Of a DNA stretch of 64,000 nt, positions 25,213 through 36,136 are shown one piece after another. Location: the NCBI GenBank assembly GCA_022749655.1, contig CP094243.1, positions 3,782,001 to 3,846,000 on the forward strand. The letters run 5' to 3'. The DNA comes from Xanthomonas phaseoli pv. phaseoli. GTDB taxonomy: Bacteria > Pseudomonadota > Gammaproteobacteria > Xanthomonadales > Xanthomonadaceae. Every line of letters begins with the position of its first letter. Within the stretch, counting starts at the first letter, position 1. The translations under genes and the position numbers were made by a program. The notes beneath the pieces were generated by a model. The model had not been told where the DNA came from and made no database searches. It saw only the letters and a list, made by a program, of their open reading frames with translations.

Positions 25213-27824
25213 CTAGACAGGGTCAAGGCAGGCGCACAGCGCATCGCGCAGCGCCTGCCGGGCGGATTCGGACAACGGGCGGTCATGCTCGTCGGTGATC
25301 TGGAACTGGTCTTCGGCACGTTCGCCGAAGGTGGCGATACGCGCGTCGTGCACGCGCAGGTGCTGCATGCGCAACACGTGCGCGACATCGGCAAGCAGGC
25401 CGGGGCGGTCGGGTGCGACCAGACTGATGCGGGTGCGGCGGCCGCCGGCGCTTTCGCTGAATTCCACCCGCGGTGCGAAGCGGAAATGCCGCAACTGGCG
25501 CGGCACCGCACGGCGTGCCGGGCGCACCTTCTGCAGGTCGCCGGCCAGCACCTGACGCAGCGTTGCCGCAAGCCGCTGCGGGTCGCCGTCGGCATAGGTC
25601 TCCTGCGGCAACACTTCGAACACGTCGAAGATCGCATCGTGTGGCGCGTCCAGCACACGTGCGCGATGGATGCCGTAGCCCTTGCGATCGAGCGTGGCCA
25701 CGATGGCCGCAAACAGCCCATCGCGGTCCGGCGAATACACGAACACTTCCAGCGCGTCGTTGTCCGGCACCGCGCGACGCGCCTTGACCAGGGTCTGGCC
25801 GATCTCCACTTCGATCAGCGAGGCCGCCTGCCATGCCAATTGCTCGGGACGGAAACGCAGGAAATTCTCGTCCGGCATGCCGGCAAACTGGCGATCGATG
25901 GTGACATCGTCGTGCCCTTGCGCCTGCATCAAGGTACGCGCCGATTCGCGCGCTTCGCGTAGCCGCTCTTCGCGCGGTGGTGGGTGCTCCAGGCCTTCGC
26001 GCAACGCGCGACGCGCGGCGAAATACAGATCCGCCAACAGCCGATCTTTCCACGCGTTCCACAACTTGGGACTGGTGCCGGCGATGTCGGCACAGGTGAG
26101 CAGGTACAGATAATCCAGACGTTCGCGTGTGCCGACCAACGTTGCGAAACGGTGAATCACCTCCGGGTCGGAAATGTCCTGCTTCTGCGCGGTGACCGAC
26201 ATGCGCAAGTGCTGTTCCACCAGCCAGGTCACCAGCTCGGTATCGCCTTCGCTCAGGCGATGCGCCAGGCAGAACGCGCGCGCATCCACTGCGCCCAGTT
26301 CCGAGTGATCGCCGCCGCGGCCCTTGGCGATGTCGTGGAACAGGCCCGCCAGCAACAGCAGTTCCGGCTTGCGCAGACGCGGCCAGACTTCATGCGCGAT
26401 CGAGAAGCGTTCGTCGGCGCGGCCGGCGGCAAACAGTGCGATGTTCCGCAGCACCATCAAGGTGTGCTGGTCCACCGTATAGACATGGAACAGGTCGAAC
26501 TGCATGCGCCCGGAAACGCTGGCGAATGCCGGAATCCACTGGCCCAGCACGCCCAGCCGCGCCATGCGATTGAGCGTTTCCACCGCACGCGGGCCGCGCA
26601 GCAATGCCATGAAGCGTTCCCGGGCCGTGGCATCGGCAATATCGTATGCCGGCAGATCGCGCAGAACCTCGGCCAGCGCGCGCGCGGTCAGCGAATGCAG
26701 TCCGCGCACCTCGCGATGCGCGGCCCATTGCGCAAACAGCGCGAACACCTGCAGCACATCGCCATCCGGCCAGCTTTCGGCGTCGGCAGCCAGGTAGCCG
26801 CGGCGCAGGCTGAAGCCGCCGCCCAAAGGCTCCGGCGTCGCTTCGCCATCGAACTGTTCTTCGAAGCGCTGCAACAAGCGGTCGCTGATGCGGCGGATCA
26901 AGGCAGCGCTGCGATAAAAGCGCTGCATCATTTTTTCCACGCCCAGGCTTTCCGGGTCGTCGGCGAACCCCAACCGTTCGGCAAGGGTCTTCTGATAATC
27001 GAACCGCAGCCGCTCTTCCGGCCGGTTGGCCACGATGTGCAGACCGAAACGCAGCCGGGCGAGCTCTTCGCGCTCGCGACGCAACGCGGCGGCCTCGTCG
27101 AAGCCGACATGGCCCAGCCCGACCAGGGCCTCCAGGTCCTTGACCCCGAACGCGCGCAAGGCCATCCAGCCCAGCGTCTGCAGATCGCGCAGACCACCGG
27201 GGCCATCCTTGATGTCGGGTTCGAGATTATCGGCGGTGTCGCCGAAGCGCTGATGGCGCGCCAGCAATTCCTCGCGCTTGGCCTGGAAGAAGTCGCGCGG
27301 CGGCCACACCTGCGGCGGCGCGATCGCCGTCGCCAGCGCAGCGCGCGCGCGGCGGCATCGGCCACCAGTGCGCGCGATTCGATCAAGGCAGTGAGCACGG
27401 TCTGGTCGGCGGCCGCAGCAGTGCACTGCGCCGGCGAGCGCACCGCGTGACTGATCGGCAGGCCCACATCCCAGAGCAGCGCAAACAAGCGCGCCAGGGC
27501 CTGCTCGTGCTGCTGTTGCGCGGCGGTGTCGCCCAGCACCAGCACATCCACATCCGAGCGCGGAAACAATTCGCCACGTCCGTAGCCGCCAACCGCATGC
27601 AGCGACAAACCGCTATCGGCCGGCATGCAGAGCATCCAGGCATTGCGCATCAACTGGTCGACCGCGCGGGCGCGCAGCGCCACCAGACGCTCGATCGGCT
27701 CGCCCTGATCGAAGCGTTTGCACAGGCGCATGTCCGCATGCACCAGCAGCGGACGGGCCTGCGCGGCCCAGTCCGCGTCGCCGGCGACGCCCGGGTCGGG
27801 TCGCTCCGCCGGCGTGTCCGTCAT
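25213..27824 (-). CDS. glnD: Bifunctional uridylyltransferase/uridylyl-removing enzyme GlnD
   Basis: GlnD senses glutamine and uridylylates or deuridylylates PII proteins. Domains in order: nucleotidyltransferase ([20 protein letters not shown]), GlnD linker ([20 protein letters not shown]), HD hydrolase ([20 protein letters not shown]), and two ACT domains at the C-terminus ([40 protein letters not shown]). Its ATG overlaps the map stop (ATGA). The frame breaks near 27350 in an alternating GC run: one GC pair too many (or one base missing) interrupts [14 protein letters not shown]. Repaired length is about 869 residues, normal. Confidence 0.95.
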
Positions 27825-28597
27825 ACCGGCGCGGGCGAATTGGCCGACAGCGTCAACACATCCACGCCATCTTCGGTGACCGCAACCATGTGTTCCCACT
27901 GCGCAGACAACTTGCGGTCCTTGGTGACCACGGTCCAGCCGTCCGGCAGCGTCTTATGGTGGTAGGTGCCTTCGTTGATCATCGGCTCGATGGTGAAGGT
28001 CATGCCAGGCTTGAGCACCAGCCCTTCGCCCGGACGGCCGTAATGCATGACCTGCGGCTCGTCGTGATACACCTTGCCGATGCCGTGGCCGCAGTAATCG
28101 CGTACCACGCTGAAGCGCTCGGCTTCGGCAAACTTCTGGATGGCATGGCCCACATCACCCAGCGTGGCGCCCGGCTTGACCGCCCGGATGCCGCGCCACA
28201 TCGCTTCATAAGTCGTTTCGACCAAGCGCTTGGCCATCACCGACGGGGTGCCGACGTAGTACATGCGGCTGGTGTCACCGTGCCAGCCGTCCTTGATGAC
28301 GGTGACGTCGATATTGACGATGTCGCCGTCCTTCAACACCTTGGCTGCACTCGGGATGCCGTGACAGATCACGTTGTTGACCGAGGTGCACACGCTCTTG
28401 GGGAAACCACGATAGCCGACATTGGCGGGGATGGTGCCCTGCACGTTGACGATGTGGTCATGGCAGATGCGGTCCAGCTCGGCAGTGGTCACGCCCGGCT
28501 TCACGTGCGGCGCCACCACATCGAGCACCTCGGCGGCCAAGCGGCCGGCGACGCGCATCAGTTCGATTTCTTCTTTGGTTTTCAGATTGACGCTCAT
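27821..28597 (-). CDS. map: Methionine aminopeptidase, type I
   Basis: Map removes the initiator Met from new proteins. The protein has 258 residues starting MSVNLKTKEEIELMRVAGRL. Metal ligands are visible in NIDVTVIKDGWHGDTSRMY (two Asp), CGHGIGKVYHDEP (His), MTFTIEPMINEG (Glu) and WEHMVAVTEDGVDVL (Glu). An upstream in-frame start at 28678 would add 27 unlikely residues. It heads the minus-strand cluster and overlaps glnD by 4 bases. It would normally diverge from rpsB, but here the pilus operon lies between them. Confidence 0.97.
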   Translation of the reverse strand: MSVNLKTKEEIELMRVAGRLAAEVLDVVAPHVKPGVTTAELDRICHDHIVNVQGTIPANVGYRGFPKSVCTSVNNVICHGIPSAAKVLKDGDIVNIDVTVIKDGWHGDTSRMYYVGTPSVMAKRLVETTYEAMWRGIRAVKPGATLGDVGHAIQKFAEAERFSVVRDYCGHGIGKVYHDEPQVMHYGRPGEGLVLKPGMTFTIEPMINEGTYHHKTLPDGWTVVTKDRKLSAQWEHMVAVTEDGVDVLTLSANSPAPV

Positions 28598-28914
28598 GAC
28601 CACGATTATCGCCGATCCGGGCTGAATCTGAACGACCCGCGCCTGCGCTTTTTGTGTGGACACCGCAACCGGCAGCAAGCGGACCGCACAACGGAAAGCC
28701 GTCGCAACTGCCTATTCATGCGTGACGCCGTGCACGCAGCGTCAAAAAGGCCTTAACGAAGTCATCTGTAAGACATCGCACTTTTATCAATAAAACCAGT
28801 CAAGACAGCTAGATAGCGTGTGAATTCGGCGTTATGTTTGGCACAGCTGATGCAGTACAGGGAAGGCGACGACTCGTCGCGTCATCAATGACCAGAACGG
28901 TCAAGGAAATGTCC
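28598..28914. other. Divergent control region of map and the pilus operon
   Basis: This intergenic segment has an AT-rich patch (CACTTTTATCAATAAAACCAG at about 28779) that probably holds the pilus promoter. No operator could be assigned. Confidence 0.4.
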
Positions 28915-29439
28915 ATGCGTACTGTCCGCCCTGTCCTGCTATCGCTCGGCCTGCTCTCGACCACTGGCATCGCGAGCGCGGCAGACACCACCACCTTCAA
29001 CGTCAAGATCGCGGTCACCAAGGCCTGCACGATTACCGCTGCGTCCGCCACGGACGTCGACTTCGGCTCGGTACTCTCGACCTCGACCGCCAATGCGGAC
29101 GCCAACGGCAGCGTGACGGCCCAGTGCACCGCGTTGACGCCGTACAACATCGCATTGAGCGCGGGCAGCAATGCCGGCACGGCCAACGACGTCACCACCC
29201 GCCGCATGAAAAATACCGACGCGCTGGTGACCACCAACAACTACATCGCCTACCAGCTCTACCAGGATCTGGGCCGCAGCACGGTTTGGGGCAGCACCAC
29301 CGGCACCAACACGCTCAGCCGCACCGCCACCGGCCTGAATCAGGTCTACCCGGTCTACGGTCGCGTGACCAACCCGTCGGCCAACAATCCTGCGACCGGT
29401 AGCTATCAGGACACGATCACTGCCACGATCGTCTATTGA
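28915..29439 (+). CDS. Spore-coat-U domain pilin (CsuA/B-like major subunit)
   Basis: The 174-residue pilin has a signal peptide (LLSLGLLSTTGIASA|ADTTT) and one SCPU domain (KACTITAASATDVDFGSV, SVTAQCTALTPYNIALSAGS, ending TITATIVY, the donor-strand-like C-terminus). Two Cys are placed for the usual disulphide. The ATG at 28915 is chosen because AAGGA is 7 bases upstream; the one at 28909 is too close. It is the first gene of a six-gene operon matching Csu-type (archaic) chaperone-usher pili, which mediate attachment to surfaces and biofilm formation in other bacteria. Confidence 0.9.
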   Translation: MRTVRPVLLSLGLLSTTGIASAADTTTFNVKIAVTKACTITAASATDVDFGSVLSTSTANADANGSVTAQCTALTPYNIALSAGSNAGTANDVTTRRMKNTDALVTTNNYIAYQLYQDLGRSTVWGSTTGTNTLSRTATGLNQVYPVYGRVTNPSANNPATGSYQDTITATIVY

Positions 29440-29447
29440 GCCCGCGC

Positions 29448-30218
29448 ATGCCTGTGCATCACCGCCCGTTGTCACGTTTACCTGCCTGGCTGATGTCGGC
29501 CGGGCTGGCGATGACGCTGGTCATGGCCAACGGCGCCCTGCCGACGCCGGCGCATGCCGCCAGCCTGCAGCTGGCGCCCACATCGCTGAGCCTGAGCGCC
29601 CAGCAGACCGCCGACGGCCTGTGGCTGAGCAACAGCGGCAGCGCGCCGGTCCAGGTGCAGACCCGCGCCTATCGCTGGACCCAACGCGATGGGCAGGATC
29701 AGCTTGATCCCACCCAGGATCTGCTGGTCAGCCCGCCGATGCGCACCCTGGCCGCTGGCGAGCGCCAGTTGATCCGGGTCATCCGCGCCGGGCCTGCCCC
29801 GAGCGGACAGGAGCAGTGTTACCGCATCATCGTCGACGAGCTGCCCAGCGCCGATGCCGACCGCAAAGGCATGCAGTTCGTGCTGCGTTACTCGGTGCCG
29901 ATCTTCTTGCTGCCGCCCGGCAACGCCGAACCCTCGCCGACCCTGAGCGCGCAAGTGGTTGCCGGCAGCGACGGCAAGGCGCAGATCCAGATCAGCAACA
30001 CCGGCACCGGCCATGCGCAGGTCGCCGACCTGCGGCACCAGGTCGATGGCGCAACCAAGACCGCATTGAACGGCTTGGTCGGTTATGTGCTGCCCGGGCA
30101 AACCATGCGCTGGTCGCTGGATGCGCCGCTGGCGCAGTTCGGCCGCGGCACCATCATCGCAAGGATCAATGGTGAGGCTGACGAACGTACTTTGTTGGCC
30201 GCGCCGACGGCACCGTGA
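29448..30218 (+). CDS. Pilus periplasmic chaperone (CsuC-like)
   Basis: The protein has a signal peptide (AMTLVMANGALPTPAHA|ASLQ) and the two-domain PapD fold. Domain 1 holds LQLAPTSLSLSAQQTADGLW, PVQVQTRAYRWTQRDG, and the G1 region QLIRVIRAGPAPSGQEQCYR. Domain 2 holds VGYVLPGQTMRWSLDA. It should fold and hand over the SCPU pilins. The ATG at 29448 was preferred to TTG at 29436 because it gives a normal signal. Its end overlaps the usher start. Confidence 0.9.
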   Translation: MPVHHRPLSRLPAWLMSAGLAMTLVMANGALPTPAHAASLQLAPTSLSLSAQQTADGLWLSNSGSAPVQVQTRAYRWTQRDGQDQLDPTQDLLVSPPMRTLAAGERQLIRVIRAGPAPSGQEQCYRIIVDELPSADADRKGMQFVLRYSVPIFLLPPGNAEPSPTLSAQVVAGSDGKAQIQISNTGTGHAQVADLRHQVDGATKTALNGLVGYVLPGQTMRWSLDAPLAQFGRGTIIARINGEADERTLLAAPTAP

Positions 30219-32586
30219 TGCGGCGCGGCTGGCGATGACGCTGCTTGCGACCGCCAGTTGCCTGGGCAGCGCCGCAGCCGGCGATCTGGCCGAAGTGGCG
30301 TCGCTTCCCGATCAGCCGCCACCCAGCGCCACGCCACAGCCGCAAACGCTGTATCTGGACGTGACCTTGAACCAGGCCGACCGCGGCTTGGCACCCTTCG
30401 AACTGGTCGACGGGCGGCTACGCGGCTCGGTGGAAACCCTGCGCAAACTCGGCTTCATCCTGGCCGACCGCGTGCCTGGCGAAGTGGTCGATCTGGACCG
30501 CCTGCCCGACGTGGAAGTGCGCTACGACGCCGCGCTGCAGCGGCTCGCGTTGCAGGCGCCGCTGGCCCAGCTGTCGTTGTCCACTACCGTGCTCAAGGCC
30601 GAAGAAGTGGCCCCGCCCAGCGCCACCGCATCGCCAGGCATGCTACTCAATTACGACCTGTATGCCACCCGCAACGCCGGCGTCAGCAGCGCGTCGCTGG
30701 CCACCGAGGTGCGCGCCTTCGGCATCGGGCGCGGCATGGTCGATACCACCGCGGTCTTTCTGGCCTACGACCGCCCACAGGACAACCGCTGGCGCAGCGA
30801 AGCGGTGCGTCTGGACAGTGCCTGGCAGATGGATTTCCCGGACAGCGCCACCAGCCTCAGCGTGGGCGATTTCTATAGCGGCTTTGTCGACTGGAGCCGC
30901 TCGATCCGCCTGGGCGGCGTGCAGATCGGCCGCAATTACGCCTTGCAACCGTATCGGGTGCTGACGCCAACGCCGAGCTTTCTCGGCGAAGCGGCAGTGC
31001 CTTCCACCGTCGAGCTGTATGTGGACGGCTTGCGCCAGTACAGCGGCCAGGTGCCGGCCGGCCCGTTTCAGCTGGCCGCGCAACCGGGCATCAGCGGCAC
31101 CGGCCAGGCACAGATCGTGGTGACCGATGCGTTCGGACGCGTGCGTCGGCTGGATTTTGCGTTCTATGGCACACCGCAGCTGCTGGCGCGCGGCATTTCC
31201 GAATGGTCGGCCGGCATCGGCCATTTGCGCCGCGACTACGGCGTGCGCTCGTTCTCGTATGACAGACGTCGTGTGGCCAGCGCCACCTTTCGCAAAGGCC
31301 TGCGCGAGGATTTCACGATCGAAGCGCATGCCGAAACTGGCGGTGGCGTGATCAACGCAGGCGCAGGCGGTGTGTGGCTGCTTGGCGTGGGCGGTGTGTT
31401 CAATGCCGCCTACGCGCATAGCGAGATGGACGCGCTGCGTGGCGGCCAGTACGTGCTGGGCTACGCCTGGAACAACCGGCGTTTCAACGTCAATCTGGGC
31501 AGCCAGCGCACCCATGGCGATTATCGCGACCTGGGCGCGCTGCAAGGCGCCCTGCCAGCGCGCGTCAGCGACCGTGCAGCAGTCGGGGTCAACGTCGACC
31601 CGATCGGTTCGCTCGGCACCAGCTATGTGCGGCTGAGCTATCCGCAGGGCGATACCTCGCGCTATGCCAGCGTGTTCTGGTCGCGCAATTTCGGGCGCAA
31701 CTGGGCGGCCAATCTATCGGGCAATCAGAATCTGGATGTCTCCCGCGATCGCAGCCTGTATCTGTCGCTGTCGACCACCTTCGGCGAAGTGCGTCAGGCC
31801 AGCGCATCGATGCAGCGCAACGGCGACCGCACCGGCCTGGTGGCCGACGTCGGCCAGCCACTGCCTGGCGATGGCGATCTGGGCGGCATCGGCTGGCGCC
31901 TGCAAGGACGTGCCGGCGACGATGCCAGCGGCGGGCTGGCCGAACTGGGCTGGTTGAACCGGGTCGGTCGTTACAACCTCGGCGCAGCAACCCAGGATGG
32001 CGATACCTTCGGCTATGCCAGCGCCAGCGGCAGCCTGGTGTGGATGAATGGCCGCACCTTCGCCGCGCGCGATATCCAGGACGCGTTCGCGGTGGTTTCC
32101 ACCGACGGCCAGCCCGGTATTCCGGTACGGCTGGAAAACCGCTTGATCGGCGTCACCGACGCGCGCGGCACCCTGCTGGTGACGCCGTTGCAATCGTGGC
32201 AGCGCAACCAGCTCTCCATCGACACCCTGAGCCTGCCGGCAGACCTGCGCGTGGACCGTGTCGACACCACGGTGACACCGCGCCAGCAATCCGGCGTGGC
32301 GGTGCGCTTCGGCATTACCCGCGTGCGCGCCGCCATCATCGTGCTGCACGATGCGCACGGCGCGCCGCTGCCCGTCGGCAGCGTGGTACAGCGCGAGGGC
32401 AGTACCGAACGCGTGGTGGTCGGCTACGACGGCGAAACCTATCTGGACAACCTGCAACGCGACAACCGCATCCTGGTCGACCTGCCCCAGGGCCGCTGCG
32501 TTGCGCAGTTCGCGTATCCGGCCGACCCGGGCGGCATCCCGCGGGTGGGTCCGCTGCAGTGCATCCCCGAGCAGACCACCCCATGA
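30169..32586 (+). CDS. Outer-membrane pilus usher (CsuD-like)
   Basis: This is the secretion pore for the pilus, about 805 residues. It has a signal-like start (AMTLLATASCLGSAAAG), an N-terminal chaperone-binding domain, a 24-strand barrel region (VDWSRSIRLGGVQIGRNY, VPSTVELYVDGLRQYSGQVP, FAFYGTPQLLARGISEW) and a C-terminal domain (GSVVQREGSTERVVVGYDGE). AAGGA stands before ATG 30169 and GTG 30172; either could start translation. It overlaps both neighbours, so the operon is tightly coupled. Confidence 0.92.
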   Translation: MVRLTNVLCWPRRRHRDAARLAMTLLATASCLGSAAAGDLAEVASLPDQPPPSATPQPQTLYLDVTLNQADRGLAPFELVDGRLRGSVETLRKLGFILADRVPGEVVDLDRLPDVEVRYDAALQRLALQAPLAQLSLSTTVLKAEEVAPPSATASPGMLLNYDLYATRNAGVSSASLATEVRAFGIGRGMVDTTAVFLAYDRPQDNRWRSEAVRLDSAWQMDFPDSATSLSVGDFYSGFVDWSRSIRLGGVQIGRNYALQPYRVLTPTPSFLGEAAVPSTVELYVDGLRQYSGQVPAGPFQLAAQPGISGTGQAQIVVTDAFGRVRRLDFAFYGTPQLLARGISEWSAGIGHLRRDYGVRSFSYDRRRVASATFRKGLREDFTIEAHAETGGGVINAGAGGVWLLGVGGVFNAAYAHSEMDALRGGQYVLGYAWNNRRFNVNLGSQRTHGDYRDLGALQGALPARVSDRAAVGVNVDPIGSLGTSYVRLSYPQGDTSRYASVFWSRNFGRNWAANLSGNQNLDVSRDRSLYLSLSTTFGEVRQASASMQRNGDRTGLVADVGQPLPGDGDLGGIGWRLQGRAGDDASGGLAELGWLNRVGRYNLGAATQDGDTFGYASASGSLVWMNGRTFAARDIQDAFAVVSTDGQPGIPVRLENRLIGVTDARGTLLVTPLQSWQRNQLSIDTLSLPADLRVDRVDTTVTPRQQSGVAVRFGITRVRAAIIVLHDAHGAPLPVGSVVQREGSTERVVVGYDGETYLDNLQRDNRILVDLPQGRCVAQFAYPADPGGIPRVGPLQCIPEQTTP

Positions 32587-33616
32587 GCATGTCCACGCTT
32601 TGGCGCCTGATGCTCGCGCTGACGATCGCGATGCTGTGGCTTGGGCCCAGCGAGCGGGCGCACGCAGATACCACCTGCACCGTCACCCTCGGCACGCCGT
32701 TGGCGTTTGGCAACGTGGCGGCCAACGGCACCACCGATGCGGTGGCAACCCTCAACGTTTCCTGCGCGACCGCCGCGCTCAGCGTGCTGGGCTATGCACA
32801 AGTCAGCCTCTGCCTGGACCTTGGCCCCGGCAGTGCCAGCAGCGGCGCGTATGCGCCTCGTCGCATGCTCAACTCCACCAGCGACAGCCTGGATTTCCAG
32901 ATCTACAGCGAAGCAACCCGTACGCAGATCTGGGGCGCCACCGGGTCGGCGGCCCCCTCGCCGCGGACATTGACGCTGTCTTACAACGTCCCGGTGATCA
33001 CCGGCGGCTCGCAGACCGCCACCATCACCGTGTACGGGCGGATTCCGGCCAACCAGATTCTCTCGGTCGGCAACCACACCAGCAGCTTTGGCGGCGCCGA
33101 CACCGTGCTGCGCTACTCCTACAACGAAAGCATCACCGGCATACCCTCGCTGCCGAGTAGCTGTACGGCCGGCGGCACCGGCTCCAAGACTGCCAGCAAC
33201 GCCTTCCCGTTCACTGCCTCGGCCACTGTGCCGGCACGCTGCAATGCCTACGTCACCACCGATCTGGACTTCGGCAGCATTGCCGGCAGCATCGACGCCG
33301 CCATCGATCGCACCTCCACCATCAGCCTGGCCTGCACCAACCGCACTGCCTGGAATATCGGCCTGACAACGGCAGCAATGCCAGCGGCAGCGTGCGGCGA
33401 ATGCGTCACGCAACCAGCGCCAACTATGTCAACTACGAGCTCTACAGCAATACCGGCCGCAGTAGCCGGTGGGGCACCGTCATCGGGGTGGACACGCTGT
33501 CCGGCACCGGCAATGGCACCACCCAGACGGTCACCGTTTATGGACGCGCGCCGGCCCCGCAGCTGCCGATTGCCGGCGCCTACACCGACACGGTGACCGT
33601 CTCCATCACTTACTGA
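32583..33616 (+). CDS. Two-domain spore-coat-U protein, putative tip adhesin (CsuE-like)
   Basis: It overlaps the usher stop (ATGA). After a signal peptide (MLALTIAMLWLGPSERAHA|DTT) come two SCPU domains, residues about 30-180 (CTVTLGTPLAFGNVAANG ... SYNESITGIP) and about 200-344 (VPARCNAYVTTDLDFGSI ... DTVTVSITY). Two SCPU domains in the last large subunit gene is the layout of CsuE, the tip adhesin. The frame breaks at about 33364: GGCCTGACAACGG should be GGCCTGGACAACGG (LDNGSNASGSVRRM). Repaired length is 344. Probably a read error. Confidence 0.85.
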
Positions 33617-33664
33617 CAGTTAATAAAGTTCGTATCGGGGGCGTCGCTATTTCTTACGTCTCCA

Positions 33665-33996
33665 ATGCAAACGATTGCCTCCATGACGCTGGTCACCCTC
33701 CTGAAACGACTGGCCCTGGTTGCGCTTGCCTACGCCGCGACCTCTACCGCGGCGAACGCGGCCACTGCGCAGGGGCCGGAAAACTCCACCCTGCACATCG
33801 GCCTGCGCCTGCTCAGCGGTTGCGAACTGCGTACCGCGCCGCCGCGCGCCAGCTGCTCCAGGGCACGCCGATGGCGATTGCCGAGCCGCCCAGCAGCAAT
33901 GAGGCAGCCGCCGTCACCAGCACCGGCCAGGACGCCAGCGCACTTGCCGGGCCGATGCCCGCCGGCGCCGCGCGCATCACCACCATCGCGTTTTGA
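33665..33996 (+). CDS. Small exported protein of the pilus operon
   Basis: This protein of about 110 residues has a signal peptide (LALVALAYAATSTAANA|ATAQ). It continues STLHIGLRLLSGCELRTAPP and, after a shift at about 33846 where one C seems missing (CGCGCCAGCTG for CGCGCCCAGCTG), ends QLLQGTPMAIAEPPSSNEAA ... ARITTIAF. STLHIGLRLLSGCEL resembles the first strand of an SCPU pilin, so it may be a shortened pilin. It lies between the tip adhesin and the second chaperone, 2 bases before the latter. Its role is unknown. Confidence 0.65.
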
Positions 33997-33998
33997 GC

Positions 33999-34712
33999 AT
34001 GGCCACTGCCCGCTATCTTCGCGATCTGATGGCCTCGGCCCTGGTCCTGGGCTGCGTGGCAGCAAGCGGCGCCGCCAGCGCTGCCGAGATCGCCATCGCG
34101 CCGACCACCGCGCATATCCCGGCCGACAGCGACCAGGCAACGGTCTGGCTCTACAACCAGGCCGCACAGCCATGGCGTGCCGACGCCAAGCTCTACCGCT
34201 GGCGCCAGGACGGCGAACGCGAACTCCTCGAGCCGGCCACCGGCGTCACGGTCAGCCCGTCGCACTTCGAAATTCCGCCGCAAGGGCGGCAGCTGCTGCG
34301 CGTGATCCGCCTCGGCCCCAGCCCCACCCAGGCCGAAGACAGCTACCGGCTTGTCGTGACCCAGCACGCGATCGGCAACGAGACCGACCTGCTGCGTTAT
34401 TCCACCCCGGTGTTTGCACAGCCCAGCCAGGCCAGCGCAGCGCAACCGGCGTTGCACGCCAGCCTGGCCGGGCACGGCGGCCAGCGCGCGTTGCGTATCT
34501 ACAATTCCGGCTCCAGCCATGCACGCCTGGCCGACCTGGCCTACATCGATGCCGGCGGCACCCGCCGCAACATCCGCGGCGACCTGGCCGGCTACGTCCT
34601 CCCCGGCCAGACCCGCCAATGGGCCTTGCCCGCCAACCTGCCCGCAGGCAGCGGCCGCTTCGTGGCGCGTATCAACAGCGACATCGAGAGTACATTGGCC
34701 CTGGAGCCGTGA
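33999..34712 (+). CDS. Second pilus periplasmic chaperone
   Basis: The 237-residue protein has a signal (ALVLGCVAASGAASA|AEIAI) and a PapD-like fold: ATVWLYNQAAQPWRADAKLY, QLLRVIRLGPSPTQAEDSYR and LAGYVLPGQTRQWALP. It parallels the chaperone at 29448 but is clearly diverged, so the operon encodes two chaperones. It may serve the small exported protein or the tip adhesin. It ends the operon, followed by a quadruplex-type repeat. Confidence 0.88.
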   Translation: MATARYLRDLMASALVLGCVAASGAASAAEIAIAPTTAHIPADSDQATVWLYNQAAQPWRADAKLYRWRQDGERELLEPATGVTVSPSHFEIPPQGRQLLRVIRLGPSPTQAEDSYRLVVTQHAIGNETDLLRYSTPVFAQPSQASAAQPALHASLAGHGGQRALRIYNSGSSHARLADLAYIDAGGTRRNIRGDLAGYVLPGQTRQWALPANLPAGSGRFVARINSDIESTLALEP

Positions 34713-34717
34713 GGGCC

Positions 34718-34854
34718 GGGATTGGGGATTCGGGATTGGGGATTGGGGATTCGCAAAAGCGTTGCTGGTCTCGCTGTCCTTCGGCATGTGCGACACGACC
34801 GGTCATTCGCGATCCGCTCTAAACCAATCTCCAATCCCGACTCCCGAATCTCCC
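34718..34854. repeat. Inverted pair of GGGNATC heptamer repeats
   Basis: The left arm (34718-34753) is a run of GGGATTGGGGATTCGGGATT units. The right arm (34824-34854) is the complementary C-rich form (CCAATCCCGACTCCCGAATC). They are separated by 70 bases at the end of the pilus operon. The left arm meets the G3+N1-7 quadruplex pattern. Confidence 0.8.
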
Positions 34855-34889
34855 AGCGATCCCTGTCAGCTGCCTCAGAACCATACCAA

Positions 34890-34918
34890 TTGCACCAAAT
34901 CACCCAGCCAGCTATACT
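34890..34918 (+). promoter_or_regulatory. rpsB: rpsB-tsf promoter
   Basis: TTGCAC (34890-34895) and TATACT (34913-34918) are separated by 17 bases, a near-consensus sigma-70 promoter. It lies 250 bases before rpsB, giving a long untranslated leader. Confidence 0.8.
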
Positions 34919-35096
34919 CCGCCGGCTGTTTTGCGTCTCTTGCGCATTGCGTCGTCCACGTCGGACGTCACCGACGAATTCACACCTGCTGCCGCCATCC
35001 GCGCCGGGGTGCCCTCACAAGGGGTTCGTCGCGGAGGCAACAGGGAAGCCCAACCCCGGAATCTTGTGCGATTTGATGCGAGTCCCTCGCAACGGC

Positions 35097-35114
35097 CCGC
35101 ACATCCATGTGCGG
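35097..35114 (+). promoter_or_regulatory. rpsB: Hairpin in the long rpsB 5' leader
   Basis: CCGCACATCCATGTGCGG forms a perfect stem 53 bases before the rpsB start. In enterobacteria, S2 represses its own mRNA through the rpsB leader; this hairpin and the long leader would suit such control here. The link is inference. Confidence 0.5.
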
Positions 35115-35167
35115 ACTTTTCAACAACAAGCCGCGCACGGCGATTCCGCTTTTACGGAGTTACTGCA

Positions 35168-35967
<800 letters not shown>

Positions 35968-36136
35968 TCGGCGTGCAATGCGGCCGCACCATGCTGTGCG
36001 GCCGCAGCCCCGACGGCGCCCTGTCGCTCCGTCGCTGAGGCGACTGAATACATCTACGGGGGCGGCGGCATGCTGCACCGTCTCCTACTGGCGGAATCAC
36101 TTCCGCCGCACGCATTCGTCCATATGAGGTAATTCC

